From assembly GCA_024641665.1 (NCBI GenBank), contig JAHECP010000027.1, positions 11,141-47,775 of the forward strand: DNA of 36,635 nt. Reading direction: 5' to 3'. The stretch comes from Acidobacteriota bacterium (lineage in GTDB: Bacteria > Acidobacteriota > Vicinamibacteria > Vicinamibacterales > JAHECP01). This document shows positions 9,439-17,064 of the stretch, piece after piece; positions within the stretch are counted from its first letter, which is position 1; each line of letters starts with the position of its first letter. The notes beneath the pieces were generated by a model, which was not told the DNA's origin, ran no database searches, and saw nothing but the letters and a program-made list of their open reading frames with translations. Both the position numbers and the translations under genes were made by a program.

Positions 9439-9846
9439 ATGCGGACAAAGCGCTTCCTGCTCACCTGTGGCGTTCTGCTGCTTGTCGCGATTGCGTGGAA
9501 CGCATTCGTTCACCTCGTCGTGCTCCGCGCTGCGAACGCCTCGGTACAACACCTGCGCCGCCCCGATCTCGCCGAGAAGGCCTGGCTCTCTCTGTTGCTC
9601 ACGGCCGGTATCGTCATGGTCTTCGTATGGGGCTATGGCCGTTTTGCCAGGAACGGTTCGTTACGCGAAGGTTTGAGCTACGGTCTGTTCTTCGCGGTTC
9701 TTGCGGGTCTCCTCGTCGACCTCAATCAATATGTGCTCTTTCCTATTCCTGGCGTTGTGGCGGCGCAGTGGTTCCTCGGCGGACTCGTCGAATTCAGCCT
9801 GTATGGCATGATAGCCGCGTGGCTCTACCCACCGCGGGGCAGGTAA
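9439..9846 (+). CDS. small four-helix membrane protein of unknown function
   Basis: Protein of 135 residues with a basic start (MRTKRF) and four predicted membrane helices at about 7-28, 48-66, 78-96 and 105-130. No catalytic motif is visible and I do not recognise the family. It has a lower-GC, more mixed codon use than the core genes and is bounded by attC-like sites 2 and 3, so it looks like a single-gene cassette. The ATG at 9439 is the first of the frame and puts the positively charged end inside the cell. Confidence 0.7.
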   Translation: MRTKRFLLTCGVLLLVAIAWNAFVHLVVLRAANASVQHLRRPDLAEKAWLSLLLTAGIVMVFVWGYGRFARNGSLREGLSYGLFFAVLAGLLVDLNQYVLFPIPGVVAAQWFLGGLVEFSLYGMIAAWLYPPRGR

Positions 9847-9874
9847 GGCGGCGCGACAGCGTCAACGTCATGCC

Positions 9875-9944
9875 ACGCAACGAGCGCCTGCAGCCGCCAG
9901 CGCGTTCACTCGTGAGCGCCGCGGCTGAAGCGCGATCGTTGGGC
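9875..9944 (+). other. attC-like site 3
   Basis: Seventy-bp imperfect palindrome: left arm starting ACGCAACGAGCGCCTGCAGC (9875 on) pairs with GCGGCTGAAGCGCGATCG just before the consensus right core GTTGGGC (9938-9944). Extra unpaired bases lie on one side. The following 165 bp to 10109 hold no gene. Confidence 0.75.
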
Positions 9945-10109
9945 CACACGCACTGGCGCGCACCGCAATTCCCGAACCCAGCATAGTTGGCCAGGCCGTA
10001 CACGCCCTGCGAAGGGCTCCATCTCGCAGCTTGCTTTTTGGTGCAAAGCTCTTCATGGTAGTAGCCGAGAACTGTTCCCGACCCGCGAGACCCTAGCCAG
10101 GAGGTCGAG

Positions 10110-10403
10110 ATGAGTCGATCGACCATTCTGAAGCACCCGAGCGCCTTCCTTCCCGTGGCCATGTCTCTCGGTGCCCTCACCACCGTGCTGCTTTTCATCT
10201 CCCTGCACGGTACGGCGCCCCAGGCAGATGAGGGCGCAGCGGCCCACATCTGGCAGCTCCTCATGGCTGCGCAGGCACCTGTCGTCCTGTTCTTTGCGAT
10301 CAAATGGGTGCCCCGGTCGCCACGACAGGCTGTGCCCGTCTTGGCCCTGCAGGTCGGCGCCGCACTCGCGGCGATGGCACCCGTCTACCTGCTCCACTGG
10401 TAG
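10110..10403 (+). CDS. small membrane protein of unknown function
   Basis: Protein of 97 residues with three likely membrane helices (about 12-33, 45-64 and 73-95) and no recognised motif. The start ATG at 10110 is well supported by AGGAGGT at 10098-10104. It forms its own cassette after attC-like site 3. The C-terminus ends in a helix followed by LHW. Function unknown. Confidence 0.7.
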   Translation: MSRSTILKHPSAFLPVAMSLGALTTVLLFISLHGTAPQADEGAAAHIWQLLMAAQAPVVLFFAIKWVPRSPRQAVPVLALQVGAALAAMAPVYLLHW

Positions 10404-10459
10404 GATAATCACACGCTGCCTCAGCGCATCACTCCTTGCGCCCGCGAACATGTCGCTCG

Positions 10460-10520
10460 CAGCTGAAGCGCGATCCGTCAGGCGGCCTGCGGCCTCGGTC
10501 GACTCGAAAGGCCGCCTGGC
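10460..10520. other. degenerate attC-like half and hairpin
   Basis: GCAGCTGAAGCG (10460) followed by GTCAGGC (10477-10483) looks like the right half of an attC whose core has changed GTT to GTC; I could not find a convincing left half. The same DNA makes a hairpin: GTCAGGCGGCCT (10477-10488) with AGGCCGCCTGGC (10509-10520), 11 of 12 pairs. Confidence 0.4.
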
Positions 10521-10549
10521 AACCGGGAGGTGTCCATGCCACCACTGCA

Positions 10550-10630
10550 CCTGACGGCAGCCGAACAGCCGGGCGGTCGTGTAGAATCGCCCGGTGCGCG
10601 GCCGCCGCGGGTGAGCCGCACGCCGTCAGG
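10550..10630 (+). other. attC-like site 5 (degenerate)
   Basis: Outer arms CCTGACGGC (10550-10558) and GCCGTCAGG (10622-10630) are perfect reverse complements; an inner hairpin CCGGGCG/CGCCCGG lies between them. The right core reads GTCAGGC rather than GTTRRRY. It precedes the next cassette gene by 30 bp. Confidence 0.45.
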
Positions 10631-10659
10631 CATCGTCGAGAAGCCGGCACAATCCCGTG

Positions 10660-11223
10660 ATGCTTCAGACCGTTCTTCGACTCGCGGTCGTGTGTTTCCC
10701 GGTGTCCGAGATTGCCGTGGCCATCGTCAAGCGGGGCTCACGAGCAGCCAAGGTCGACGATCGAGGCTCGATGCGGTTGTTGTGGCTTGTGATCGTCCCT
10801 TGCGTCGTGCTGGCCATCGCGGTTGGTGGCTATCGGGCTGCGAGGCTCCCGTTCTCTGCCACGATCCAGGAACTGACGGCGGCAGGTTTGCTCCTCGGCG
10901 GGTTGGTCCTTCGCTGGGCGGCCATCCTCACGCTCGGCCGATTCTTCACCGCCAATATCGCGATTCACGAAGACCAGCCGGTCATTACCACAGGACCGTA
11001 TCGGTACGTGCGGCACCCTTCGTACACGGGACTCTTGCTGGCGTTCCTCGGACTCGGCGTGTTCTTCGGCAGCTGGCTCAGCCTGGTCGTTCTCATGATT
11101 CCGATCACGCTCGCCGTGATTCACCGAATCCGGCTCGAGGAGTCCGTGCTGGTGAACGCCCTCGGCCCCGCGTACGCCGCGTACTGTGCGCGCACGAAGC
11201 GGCTCATTCCTGGGATCTTGTAG
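10660..11223 (+). CDS. isoprenylcysteine carboxyl methyltransferase (ICMT)-family protein
   Basis: Integral-membrane protein of about 187 residues with four to five hydrophobic segments and the ICMT signature ITTGPYRYVRHPSYTGLLL (residues about 109-127), then HRIRLEESVLVNALGPAYAAYCARTKRLIPG, the usual C-terminal block that completes the S-adenosylmethionine pocket. An in-frame GTG three bases upstream (10657) is an alternative start. It lies in accessory block 1 downstream of attC-like site 5. Substrate unknown; homologues are common as mobile cassette cargo and as stand-alone genes. Confidence 0.88.
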   Translation: MLQTVLRLAVVCFPVSEIAVAIVKRGSRAAKVDDRGSMRLLWLVIVPCVVLAIAVGGYRAARLPFSATIQELTAAGLLLGGLVLRWAAILTLGRFFTANIAIHEDQPVITTGPYRYVRHPSYTGLLLAFLGLGVFFGSWLSLVVLMIPITLAVIHRIRLEESVLVNALGPAYAAYCARTKRLIPGIL

Positions 11224-11257
11224 AGGCGAATGCCGGTCGCAAACCGAGGCTGTGTCC

Positions 11258-11719
11258 ATGAAGTGCGCCGTCACCCTCTTCGTGCTCGGGTTGGCTGCTG
11301 CTTCGACGGCCGCCGCTCAAGAGGTGCCCTCTGAGCTGGCCGCCTTGGCTGCGAAGGCGCGACTCAACGGGCCCGTGGCTGCCTGGTGTCGCGGGGACTT
11401 TCGACCCGGCCATCCCGGTGCATTTGCCGCGGCCGTGACGTCTGCGGCCGGCGGCGGCCGGTACGTCGTGCTCGACGCCGACGGAACGGTGACGGAACTG
11501 GGTTCGTTCATACGCGGCCCGGATCTCTCATGCTACAGTCGCGCCCAGGCGGAGAAGCTGGACGTCACCATCAGCGAATCCGGCATCGTTCACGGGCACG
11601 TTGCGCCGCGCTGGAATACGATGGTCGTGTGCGCGTTCCTCGACGACACGACCGCCGCTTGCTGGCAGTATTCTCCAGCGGAACGGGCGTTCGTGAAGGT
11701 CGGCGAATGGGTCACGTAG
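11258..11719 (+). CDS. secreted hypothetical protein
   Basis: Protein of 153 residues with a clear Sec signal peptide (MKCAVTLFVLGLAAASTAAAQ, cleavage after about residue 20). The mature part is 130 residues with four cysteines, at about residues 45, 93, 127 and 137, that could form disulfides, and the readable pattern GGGRYVVLDADGTVTELGSF. I do not recognise the family. It follows the ICMT-like gene by 34 bp with no attC between, so the two may share a cassette. Confidence 0.65.
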   Translation: MKCAVTLFVLGLAAASTAAAQEVPSELAALAAKARLNGPVAAWCRGDFRPGHPGAFAAAVTSAAGGGRYVVLDADGTVTELGSFIRGPDLSCYSRAQAEKLDVTISESGIVHGHVAPRWNTMVVCAFLDDTTAACWQYSPAERAFVKVGEWVT

Positions 11720-11768
11720 GGCCCGCCCAACCATCTGACGATGCGTCCGAGAGCGCAGGGAGGTTTCA

Positions 11769-12446
11769 ATGCCGACGTACCTGCCGTTCGTGCTGGTCGG
11801 CCTGGCCGCAGTCGGCCTCCTGGTCTGGAGCTTGGCGGGCCAGCGCCGGCGACATCAGGATCGGAAGGCCGCGCTGGAGCGCCTCGGCTTCCAGCCGTGC
11901 GTCGAGCAGAAGGCCTGGCTGGAAGAAACCGTCGCGCGCATCGAGAACAATCCTGGCTATCGCTACGAAGTACGAGAGCCCAAGCGGCTGTCAGGCGAGC
12001 CGGCCGTGTACTACTTCGTCAAGGTACGTCATCGGTTTCCTCAAGACGACGCGGTCGCAGAGGAGGAGATCCTGTTCCCTCTGAAGCGCTCGTCGGCGGG
12101 TGGCCTGGTTCTGACAGTGAAGCCTTCGTCGCTCGCGCCCGGCCTCGCCGCGCAGATGTTGGGCGCCCTCGCCACGGGCCCCTGGGACGCGCAGCCGGGC
12201 GGTCTCCATCGTCTCGAGCTCCCTCCCGACCTGAAGGACACCAACGTGGTGGGAGCCCTCGGCGCACCCGGTGCGAGCCTTTATGATCTGGTCGACGCCC
12301 GGACGCTCAGCGTCGTGCAAGGCCTCGGAGACGCCGGTGGGATGTTCGTGCAGTGTCGCGACGCCTGGTGCTCTGTCGCAGGCGCGAGCGTGCAGATTCC
12401 TTTCCGCGTGGAGGAGCTCGTCGCCCGCATTCGCCCGCTGCTCTGA
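11769..12446 (+). CDS. membrane-anchored hypothetical protein
   Basis: Protein of 225 residues: one N-terminal membrane helix (residues 5-23), a basic stop-transfer patch (GQRRRHQDRK), then a soluble domain of about 190 residues. No motif I can name. AGGGAGG (11757-11763) gives a good ribosome-binding site before the ATG at 11769. The codon use and mixed-family surroundings fit accessory DNA. Confidence 0.65.
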   Translation: MPTYLPFVLVGLAAVGLLVWSLAGQRRRHQDRKAALERLGFQPCVEQKAWLEETVARIENNPGYRYEVREPKRLSGEPAVYYFVKVRHRFPQDDAVAEEEILFPLKRSSAGGLVLTVKPSSLAPGLAAQMLGALATGPWDAQPGGLHRLELPPDLKDTNVVGALGAPGASLYDLVDARTLSVVQGLGDAGGMFVQCRDAWCSVAGASVQIPFRVEELVARIRPLL

Positions 12447-12563
12447 AGCGCACCCAGGCGCCGCAGCCGGCGACCCGCGCTTGCGCTTGAAAGAAGGGTG
12501 AGTCGAATCGGCGCGCCTCGCGGCCGGGCGCCATGACGTCCGCACAAGAAGACTGGGGCTTGC

Positions 12564-13250
12564 ATGCTGCCAAGAACTCTGGGGCTCGCGATTCTGACAA
12601 TCACCCTCTTTCTTCATGTCCACGCCGAGGGCGGGTCGACGCAAACCGCGCGGACTTACCGGATCGTCGATACCGGCGTCACGACCTTCTTCCGATTCGT
12701 GCGGGGGAACCCGGACTACGGAAAGAACAAGTTCATGGACGACAAAGACGGCACCGTCACCGATCTCGCCACGGGGCTGATGTGGCAGAAGGCGGACAGC
12801 GGACGCGGGATGGACTGGGAGGCGGCCCTGAAGTACGCAGAGAATCTGACTCTGGGCGGTCATGAGGACTGGCGATTGCCCAACGCCAAAGAACTGCAGA
12901 GCATCGTGGACTATGCGCGCTCTCCTCAAACCAGCGATTCCGCGGCCATCGACCCGGTCTTCGAAACGACGCCGATCAAAGACCCTGAGGGGAACAGGCA
13001 GTATCCCTATTTCTGGACGAGCACGACGCATCTCGATGGGCGCAACCCCTACGACTCGGCCGTCTACATCGCCTTTGGAGCGGCGCAGGGGAGGATGCGC
13101 GGCCGCCTGATGGATGTGCATGGCGCCGGCGCGCAGCGCAGCGACCCGAAGTCCGGGAATCCCGCCGACTACCCCCAGTATTTCGGCCCGCAGGGCGACG
13201 TGCGATACGTGTTCAACTACGTCAGGTGCGTGAGAACGGCGGACCGATAG
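12564..13250 (+). CDS. DUF1566 (Lcl C-terminal-like) secreted protein
   Basis: Protein of 228 residues with a signal peptide (about 1-22) and one DUF1566 domain, recognisable by TVTDLATGLMWQKADSG, WEAALKYAENLTLGGHEDWRLPNAKELQSIVDY, the central YFWTSTTH and the terminal NYVRCVR. The domain is a C-type-lectin/FGE-like fold found in surface and secreted proteins, including the Legionella collagen-like adhesin; binding partners are unknown here. The 117 bp before it hold a GC-rich imperfect inverted repeat (about 12457-12522). It is the last gene of accessory block 1. Confidence 0.87.
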   Translation: MLPRTLGLAILTITLFLHVHAEGGSTQTARTYRIVDTGVTTFFRFVRGNPDYGKNKFMDDKDGTVTDLATGLMWQKADSGRGMDWEAALKYAENLTLGGHEDWRLPNAKELQSIVDYARSPQTSDSAAIDPVFETTPIKDPEGNRQYPYFWTSTTHLDGRNPYDSAVYIAFGAAQGRMRGRLMDVHGAGAQRSDPKSGNPADYPQYFGPQGDVRYVFNYVRCVRTADR

Positions 13251-13333
13251 CGGAAAGCCGGCACTGCAGTGGCGGATCGCGCACTTCGCGCCAGTTGAAG
13301 CCGGTCCTCACGGACCGCGCGCCGGACGCACGC

Positions 13334-13339
13334 TATAAT
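13334..13339 (+). promoter_or_regulatory. -10 box TATAAT before the TPR peptidase
   Basis: A perfect TATAAT ends 12 nt before the ATG at 13352. No clear -35 is present at 16-18 bp. Transcription would begin around 13346, giving either a near-leaderless message for start 13352 or a 65-nt leader for the alternative ATG at 13412. Confidence 0.6.
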
Positions 13340-13351
13340 CGCGGAAAGCCG

Positions 13352-15949
13352 ATGCGCGAGGTCCCAGCTCTGCAACACCGGTTCGCGTCGCGGCGGGCGC
13401 CTTCCCGACGGATGGCTCGCCTCGGGCTGTGCGCGCTTGCGGCGGCGCTCGCGGTGCCCGCGCTCGCGCAGACGCCGCGACCACGCCAGATTCCGCAGGC
13501 CCAGGCCGCGCAGGCCGGCGGCGAAGACCAGCAGTTCTTCCAGACGGCCACCCGGCTCGTCGCGCACGGGCAGCGCGAGCAGGCCGCGCGCCTGGCGCGG
13601 GCGCGACGGGCCGGCGACCCGTCCGCGGCCGAGATCCTCGGCCGCCTCGCCGCCGATCGCGGCGACTACGATGGGGCGCTGGCGGTGCTCGGGCCGGCGG
13701 CCAGGGCCCGGTCGACGAGCGAAGCGGCGCTCGAGCTGGGCCTCCTGCAGTTGACGCTGGGACGCAAGGCCGAGGGCCGCGACACGCTGACGCGGATCGT
13801 GGACGCGGCCCCCGCGTTCCGCACGGCGGGGGAGGTGCTGCGCCTGGCGCGCGCGGCGCGCGCGCTCGGCGAGTTCCAGGCGGCCAGGTCGCTCCTCCTC
13901 GAGGTCGACCGGCTCGCGCGGGAGGACCCGGTCGTCAACACCGCGTGGGGCGACCTCCTGCTCGAGAAATACAACCGCAGCGAGGCCGAGCGCTCGTTCC
14001 AGGCGGCACTGGCGGCCGACCCGCAGTGGGCGCCGGCGCACGCGGGCCTCGCGCGCACGCTCGCCGAGGACAACCCGCCGGCCGCCGCCGCCGAGGCCGC
14101 CAAGGCGCTCGCCATCGACGCGGCCCTGGTGGACCCGCACCTGCTCCTCGCCGAGCTGGCGCTCGACAACGACCGGGACGCCGACGCGACGCAGGCGGTC
14201 GAGGCGGCGCTCGCCGTGAACCCGAAGAGCCAGGACGCCCGCGCGCTCCTCGCGGCCATGGCCTACGTGGACGGCCGCACCGCCGATTTCGACGTCGAGG
14301 TCGCGCGCGTGCTGGCCGTCAACCCTGCGGGCGGCGTCGCCTATCGCGTACCCGGCGAGCTCGCCGCGCGCCGCTACCGCTTCGACGAGGCGGCGGCGCT
14401 CGCGCGCAAGGCCATCGCGCTCGACCCGGACGACGCGCGCGCGTACGCGGACCTCGGCATGCACCTGATGCGCACCGGCGACGAGACCGAGGCCCGCCGG
14501 GTGCTCGAGCACGCCTTCGCGCTGGACGGGTACAACGTCGTCACCTTGAATCTGCTGAAGTTGCTCGACTCGCTCGACGGCTTCAAGACGTTCACGGACG
14601 GCGACGCGCTCGTGCGCCTCGACGCGAAGGAAGCGGACGTGCTGAAGCCCTACGCGCTGTCGATTGTCGATCGCGCGCTGGCGACGCTCTCCCAGGAGTA
14701 CCAGTTCACGCCGGCCGGGCCGATCGTCGTCGAGATCTTCCCGAAGCACGACGACTTCGCCGTGCGCACGCTGGGCCTGCCGGGGATGCTCGGCGCCCTC
14801 GGCGCCTGCTTCGGGCGCGTCGTTACGCTCGACTCGCCCCGCGCGCGGCCGCCGGGCGCCTTCAACTGGCACGCGACGCTCTGGCACGAGCTGGCGCATG
14901 TCTACACGTTGCAGCTCTCGAAGCAGCGCGTGCCGCGCTGGCTCACCGAGGGCGCGTCGGTCTACGAGGAAGGGCGCGTGCACGCCGAGTGGGCGCGGGA
15001 CATGGAGGTGCCATTCGCGCACTGGTACCTGCGCGGGGAGGTGCCGAAGATCGCCGACCTCAACGCCGGCTTCACGAAGCCCGACACGATCGCGCTCGCC
15101 TACTTCCAGGCCTCGCTCGTCGTGGGCCAGATCGTCGACGCCCACGGCTACGCCGGCCTGCGCGCGCTGCTCCAGGCCTACGGGGGGGGGCTCGACACCG
15201 AGCAGGCCCTGCAGAAGGCGCTCGGCACGAGCCTCGACGCGCTCCAGGCCGGCTTCGACCGGCGTCTCGCCACGCGGTTCGGGCCGCTCGCGCGCGCGCT
15301 CGCGGTGCCCGACGACGTGAAGCTGGCGGAGGTGAGGGACGAGACGACGGCGCGCGACCTGGCGGCGAAGTACCCCGGCAGCTATCCCGTGCAGCTCGCC
15401 GCCGGCCGCGCGCTCGCGGCGGCGGGGGACCGGGCGGCGGCCTTCGACGCGCTCGAGCGGGCGGCCACGCTCGTGCCCATGGCCACCGGCAGCGACAGCC
15501 CGCACGGCGTGATGGCGGCGCTGGCGCTGAAGGCGGGCGACCGCGCGCGGGCGATGCAGGAGCTGCGCGCGCTGCTCACCCACGACCACACCAACGTCGA
15601 CGCGGCACGCGAGCTCGCCAGGCTGGCCGGACAGGCGGGCGACCCGGCGCTCGTGTGGTTTGCCGAGGAACGGGTGGTCACGCTCGACCCGTACGACCCG
15701 GGCGCGCACACGACCTTCGGCCGCCTCGCGCTCGAGCGACACGACCTGCCGATCGCCACGCGCGAGTTCGAGGCGGCGCTCGCCGCCGGTCCCGTGGACC
15801 GCGCGTCGGCGCACTGCGACCTGGGCGAGACCTACCTGGCGGCCGGGCGCAAGGCCGACGCGAAGCGCCAGGCGATGGCGGCGCTGGAGATCGCGCCGAC
15901 CTTCGAGCGCGCGCAGACCCTGCTGTTGAAGATCGTGGAGGGCCAGTAG
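13352..15949 (+). CDS. secreted TPR protein with HExxH peptidase-MA-like domain
   Basis: Large exported protein of 865 residues. A signal peptide is seen at MARLGLCALAAALAVPALAQ (residues 21-40 of this start; ATG 13412 would begin exactly there). TPR-like repeats with A-x-L-x-P/D periodicity cover about 60-430 and again 660-850. Between them is a gluzincin-type metallopeptidase core: HELAH at 512-516 and Glu533 in RWLTEGASVYEE, 16 residues after the second His, as in the peptidase-MA family. The architecture (TPR-peptidase-TPR) suggests an envelope protein that docks partners through TPRs. Substrate unknown. It stands alone with its own -10 box and a convergent neighbour. Confidence 0.87.
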   Translation: MREVPALQHRFASRRAPSRRMARLGLCALAAALAVPALAQTPRPRQIPQAQAAQAGGEDQQFFQTATRLVAHGQREQAARLARARRAGDPSAAEILGRLAADRGDYDGALAVLGPAARARSTSEAALELGLLQLTLGRKAEGRDTLTRIVDAAPAFRTAGEVLRLARAARALGEFQAARSLLLEVDRLAREDPVVNTAWGDLLLEKYNRSEAERSFQAALAADPQWAPAHAGLARTLAEDNPPAAAAEAAKALAIDAALVDPHLLLAELALDNDRDADATQAVEAALAVNPKSQDARALLAAMAYVDGRTADFDVEVARVLAVNPAGGVAYRVPGELAARRYRFDEAAALARKAIALDPDDARAYADLGMHLMRTGDETEARRVLEHAFALDGYNVVTLNLLKLLDSLDGFKTFTDGDALVRLDAKEADVLKPYALSIVDRALATLSQEYQFTPAGPIVVEIFPKHDDFAVRTLGLPGMLGALGACFGRVVTLDSPRARPPGAFNWHATLWHELAHVYTLQLSKQRVPRWLTEGASVYEEGRVHAEWARDMEVPFAHWYLRGEVPKIADLNAGFTKPDTIALAYFQASLVVGQIVDAHGYAGLRALLQAYGGGLDTEQALQKALGTSLDALQAGFDRRLATRFGPLARALAVPDDVKLAEVRDETTARDLAAKYPGSYPVQLAAGRALAAAGDRAAAFDALERAATLVPMATGSDSPHGVMAALALKAGDRARAMQELRALLTHDHTNVDAARELARLAGQAGDPALVWFAEERVVTLDPYDPGAHTTFGRLALERHDLPIATREFEAALAAGPVDRASAHCDLGETYLAAGRKADAKRQAMAALEIAPTFERAQTLLLKIVEGQ

Positions 15950-15966
15950 CCGTCGCGTGCGGTTGC

Positions 15967-16569
15967 CTACGCGCGCCAGTACCCGCGTCTCAACCTGCGC
16001 GCGCCTGCCAGCGCGATCGTCCCGGCGCCGGCCAGGAAGCCCGCCGCGCTCGTGACGAGCATGGCGTCGCCGACGCCGGGCACCCGCAGCATGACCGCGA
16101 CCTGCACCATGAACCACACCACGACGAGATAGGCGGCCGGCACCTCCACGGCGTCGAGGACGAAGGGGAGCGGCAGGAACAGGAGCGCGCGCGAGCGGGG
16201 AAAGAGGACGAGGTAGGCGCCGGCGACGCCCGCGATGGCGCCCGTGGCGCCCGACGCGAAGCCCGGAAGCACGAGCGCCCGCGCACCGGTGCCGACGCCG
16301 GCCGCGCCCGCGTAGAGTGCCGCGAAGCCGGCGCGCCCGAGGCGGTCCTCGACGTTCTCGCCGAAGATCCAGAGCACCAGCAGGTCGAGCACGAGGTGCG
16401 GCCAGTTCGGATGGCCGAGGAGCGCCGTCACGGCGACCGCCACGGCTCCCCGGCCCCCGCCCGGAGGGTGCGCGGGAAGCCAGAGGAACGCGGCGAGGTT
16501 GGCGGCCACGAGCGCGAGGGTGACGACAGGCGCGCGACGCGACGGGATGACGTCCCGAACCGGGATCAT
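15967..16569 (-). CDS. rhomboid-family protein without catalytic residues
   Basis: Six-helix membrane protein of 200 residues with unmistakable rhomboid landmarks: N-terminal MIPVRDVIPSRRAPVVTLAL, then HLVLDLLVLWIFGENVEDRLG, GATGAIAGVAGAYLVLFPR, and a last helix SAAGFLAG. In active rhomboids these read HLxxN, GASGAxxG and AHxGGF. Here the oxyanion Asn is Asp62, the nucleophile Ser is Thr109 and the catalytic His is Ser174. It therefore resembles an inactive, iRhom/derlin-like pseudoprotease that may chaperone or route membrane proteins. The gene converges on the TPR peptidase with a 17-bp gap. A TATACT lies 9 nt before its ATG on the minus strand. Confidence 0.88.
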   Translation of the reverse strand: MIPVRDVIPSRRAPVVTLALVAANLAAFLWLPAHPPGGGRGAVAVAVTALLGHPNWPHLVLDLLVLWIFGENVEDRLGRAGFAALYAGAAGVGTGARALVLPGFASGATGAIAGVAGAYLVLFPRSRALLFLPLPFVLDAVEVPAAYLVVVWFMVQVAVMLRVPGVGDAMLVTSAAGFLAGAGTIALAGARRLRRGYWRA

Positions 16570-16607
16570 GCCGCCAGCAGTATACCCAACGCGCCGCGCG
16601 GCGGGGT

Positions 16608-16636
16608 TTGACCCTTCTCGAAGGCGTCCTTATAAT
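16608..16636 (+). promoter_or_regulatory. sigma-70-type promoter (TTGACC - 17 bp - TATAAT)
   Basis: TTGACC at 16608-16613 and TATAAT at 16631-16636 with an ideal 17-bp spacer. The ATG at 16647 follows the -10 by 10 nt, so the transcript start is expected within about 4 nt of the start codon. Confidence 0.8.
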
Positions 16637-16646
16637 CGACCGAAGG

Positions 16647-16949
16647 ATGTCAGCGCACCCCCCGGCCTGGCGTCACCTGACGCGCTACACGTCGGCCGTG
16701 CTGACGCTGTGGCTCTACGTGGGCGTGCTGGTCGTGGGTGCGGTCCATCACCACGACCTGGCGTCTCATCGCAAGTCCTCCGCGCACTGCGCGATCTGCC
16801 AAGTTGTATCGGTGCTCCGGCCGGAGACGCAGCCGGTCGTCGTGTCCGCGCGCCTGGCGCCGGCCGGTCGCGTGAGCCTCGAGCCGGCGGCCCGCTGGAG
16901 CCCCGTGTCCAGCCGCGCGCTCACCGACCGGTCGCCTCCGGCCTGCTGA
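16647..16949 (+). CDS. small His/Cys-rich membrane protein (DUF2946-like)
   Basis: Protein of 100 residues: one membrane helix (about 16-36) followed by a putative metal-binding segment VHHHDLASHRKSSAHCAICQ with five His and a CxxC. Small DUF2946-type proteins with HxxH...CxxC segments occur next to metal-transport genes. It precedes an outer-membrane barrel and a ZnuA/ZnuB-like pair and probably belongs to the same metal-response group, either as a metal sensor/chaperone or an accessory factor (inference). Confidence 0.65.
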   Translation: MSAHPPAWRHLTRYTSAVLTLWLYVGVLVVGAVHHHDLASHRKSSAHCAICQVVSVLRPETQPVVVSARLAPAGRVSLEPAARWSPVSSRALTDRSPPAC

Positions 16950-17064
16950 TCGCCGCGGCGTCCGCCGCGGATCCTCTCGCGTCCACTCCAGGCGTCAATC
17001 TCCCCCGCGTCCGGCGCCTCGTCCGCCGCCCTCGCGAGGGACCGTGCTGGTTCGGGAGGCCCTC

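Noticed and set aside
10530-11261. 243-codon frame overlapping the ICMT-like gene
   Set aside because: Out-of-frame shadow; the ICMT frame has membrane helices and the conserved RHP motif.
13217-16117. 966-codon open frame antisense to the TPR peptidase
   Set aside because: Composition is that of an antisense shadow; the + strand frame has a signal peptide, TPRs and HExxH.
15967-16569. Active rhomboid protease
   Set aside because: Nucleophile, His and Asn positions are Thr109, Ser174 and Asp62.
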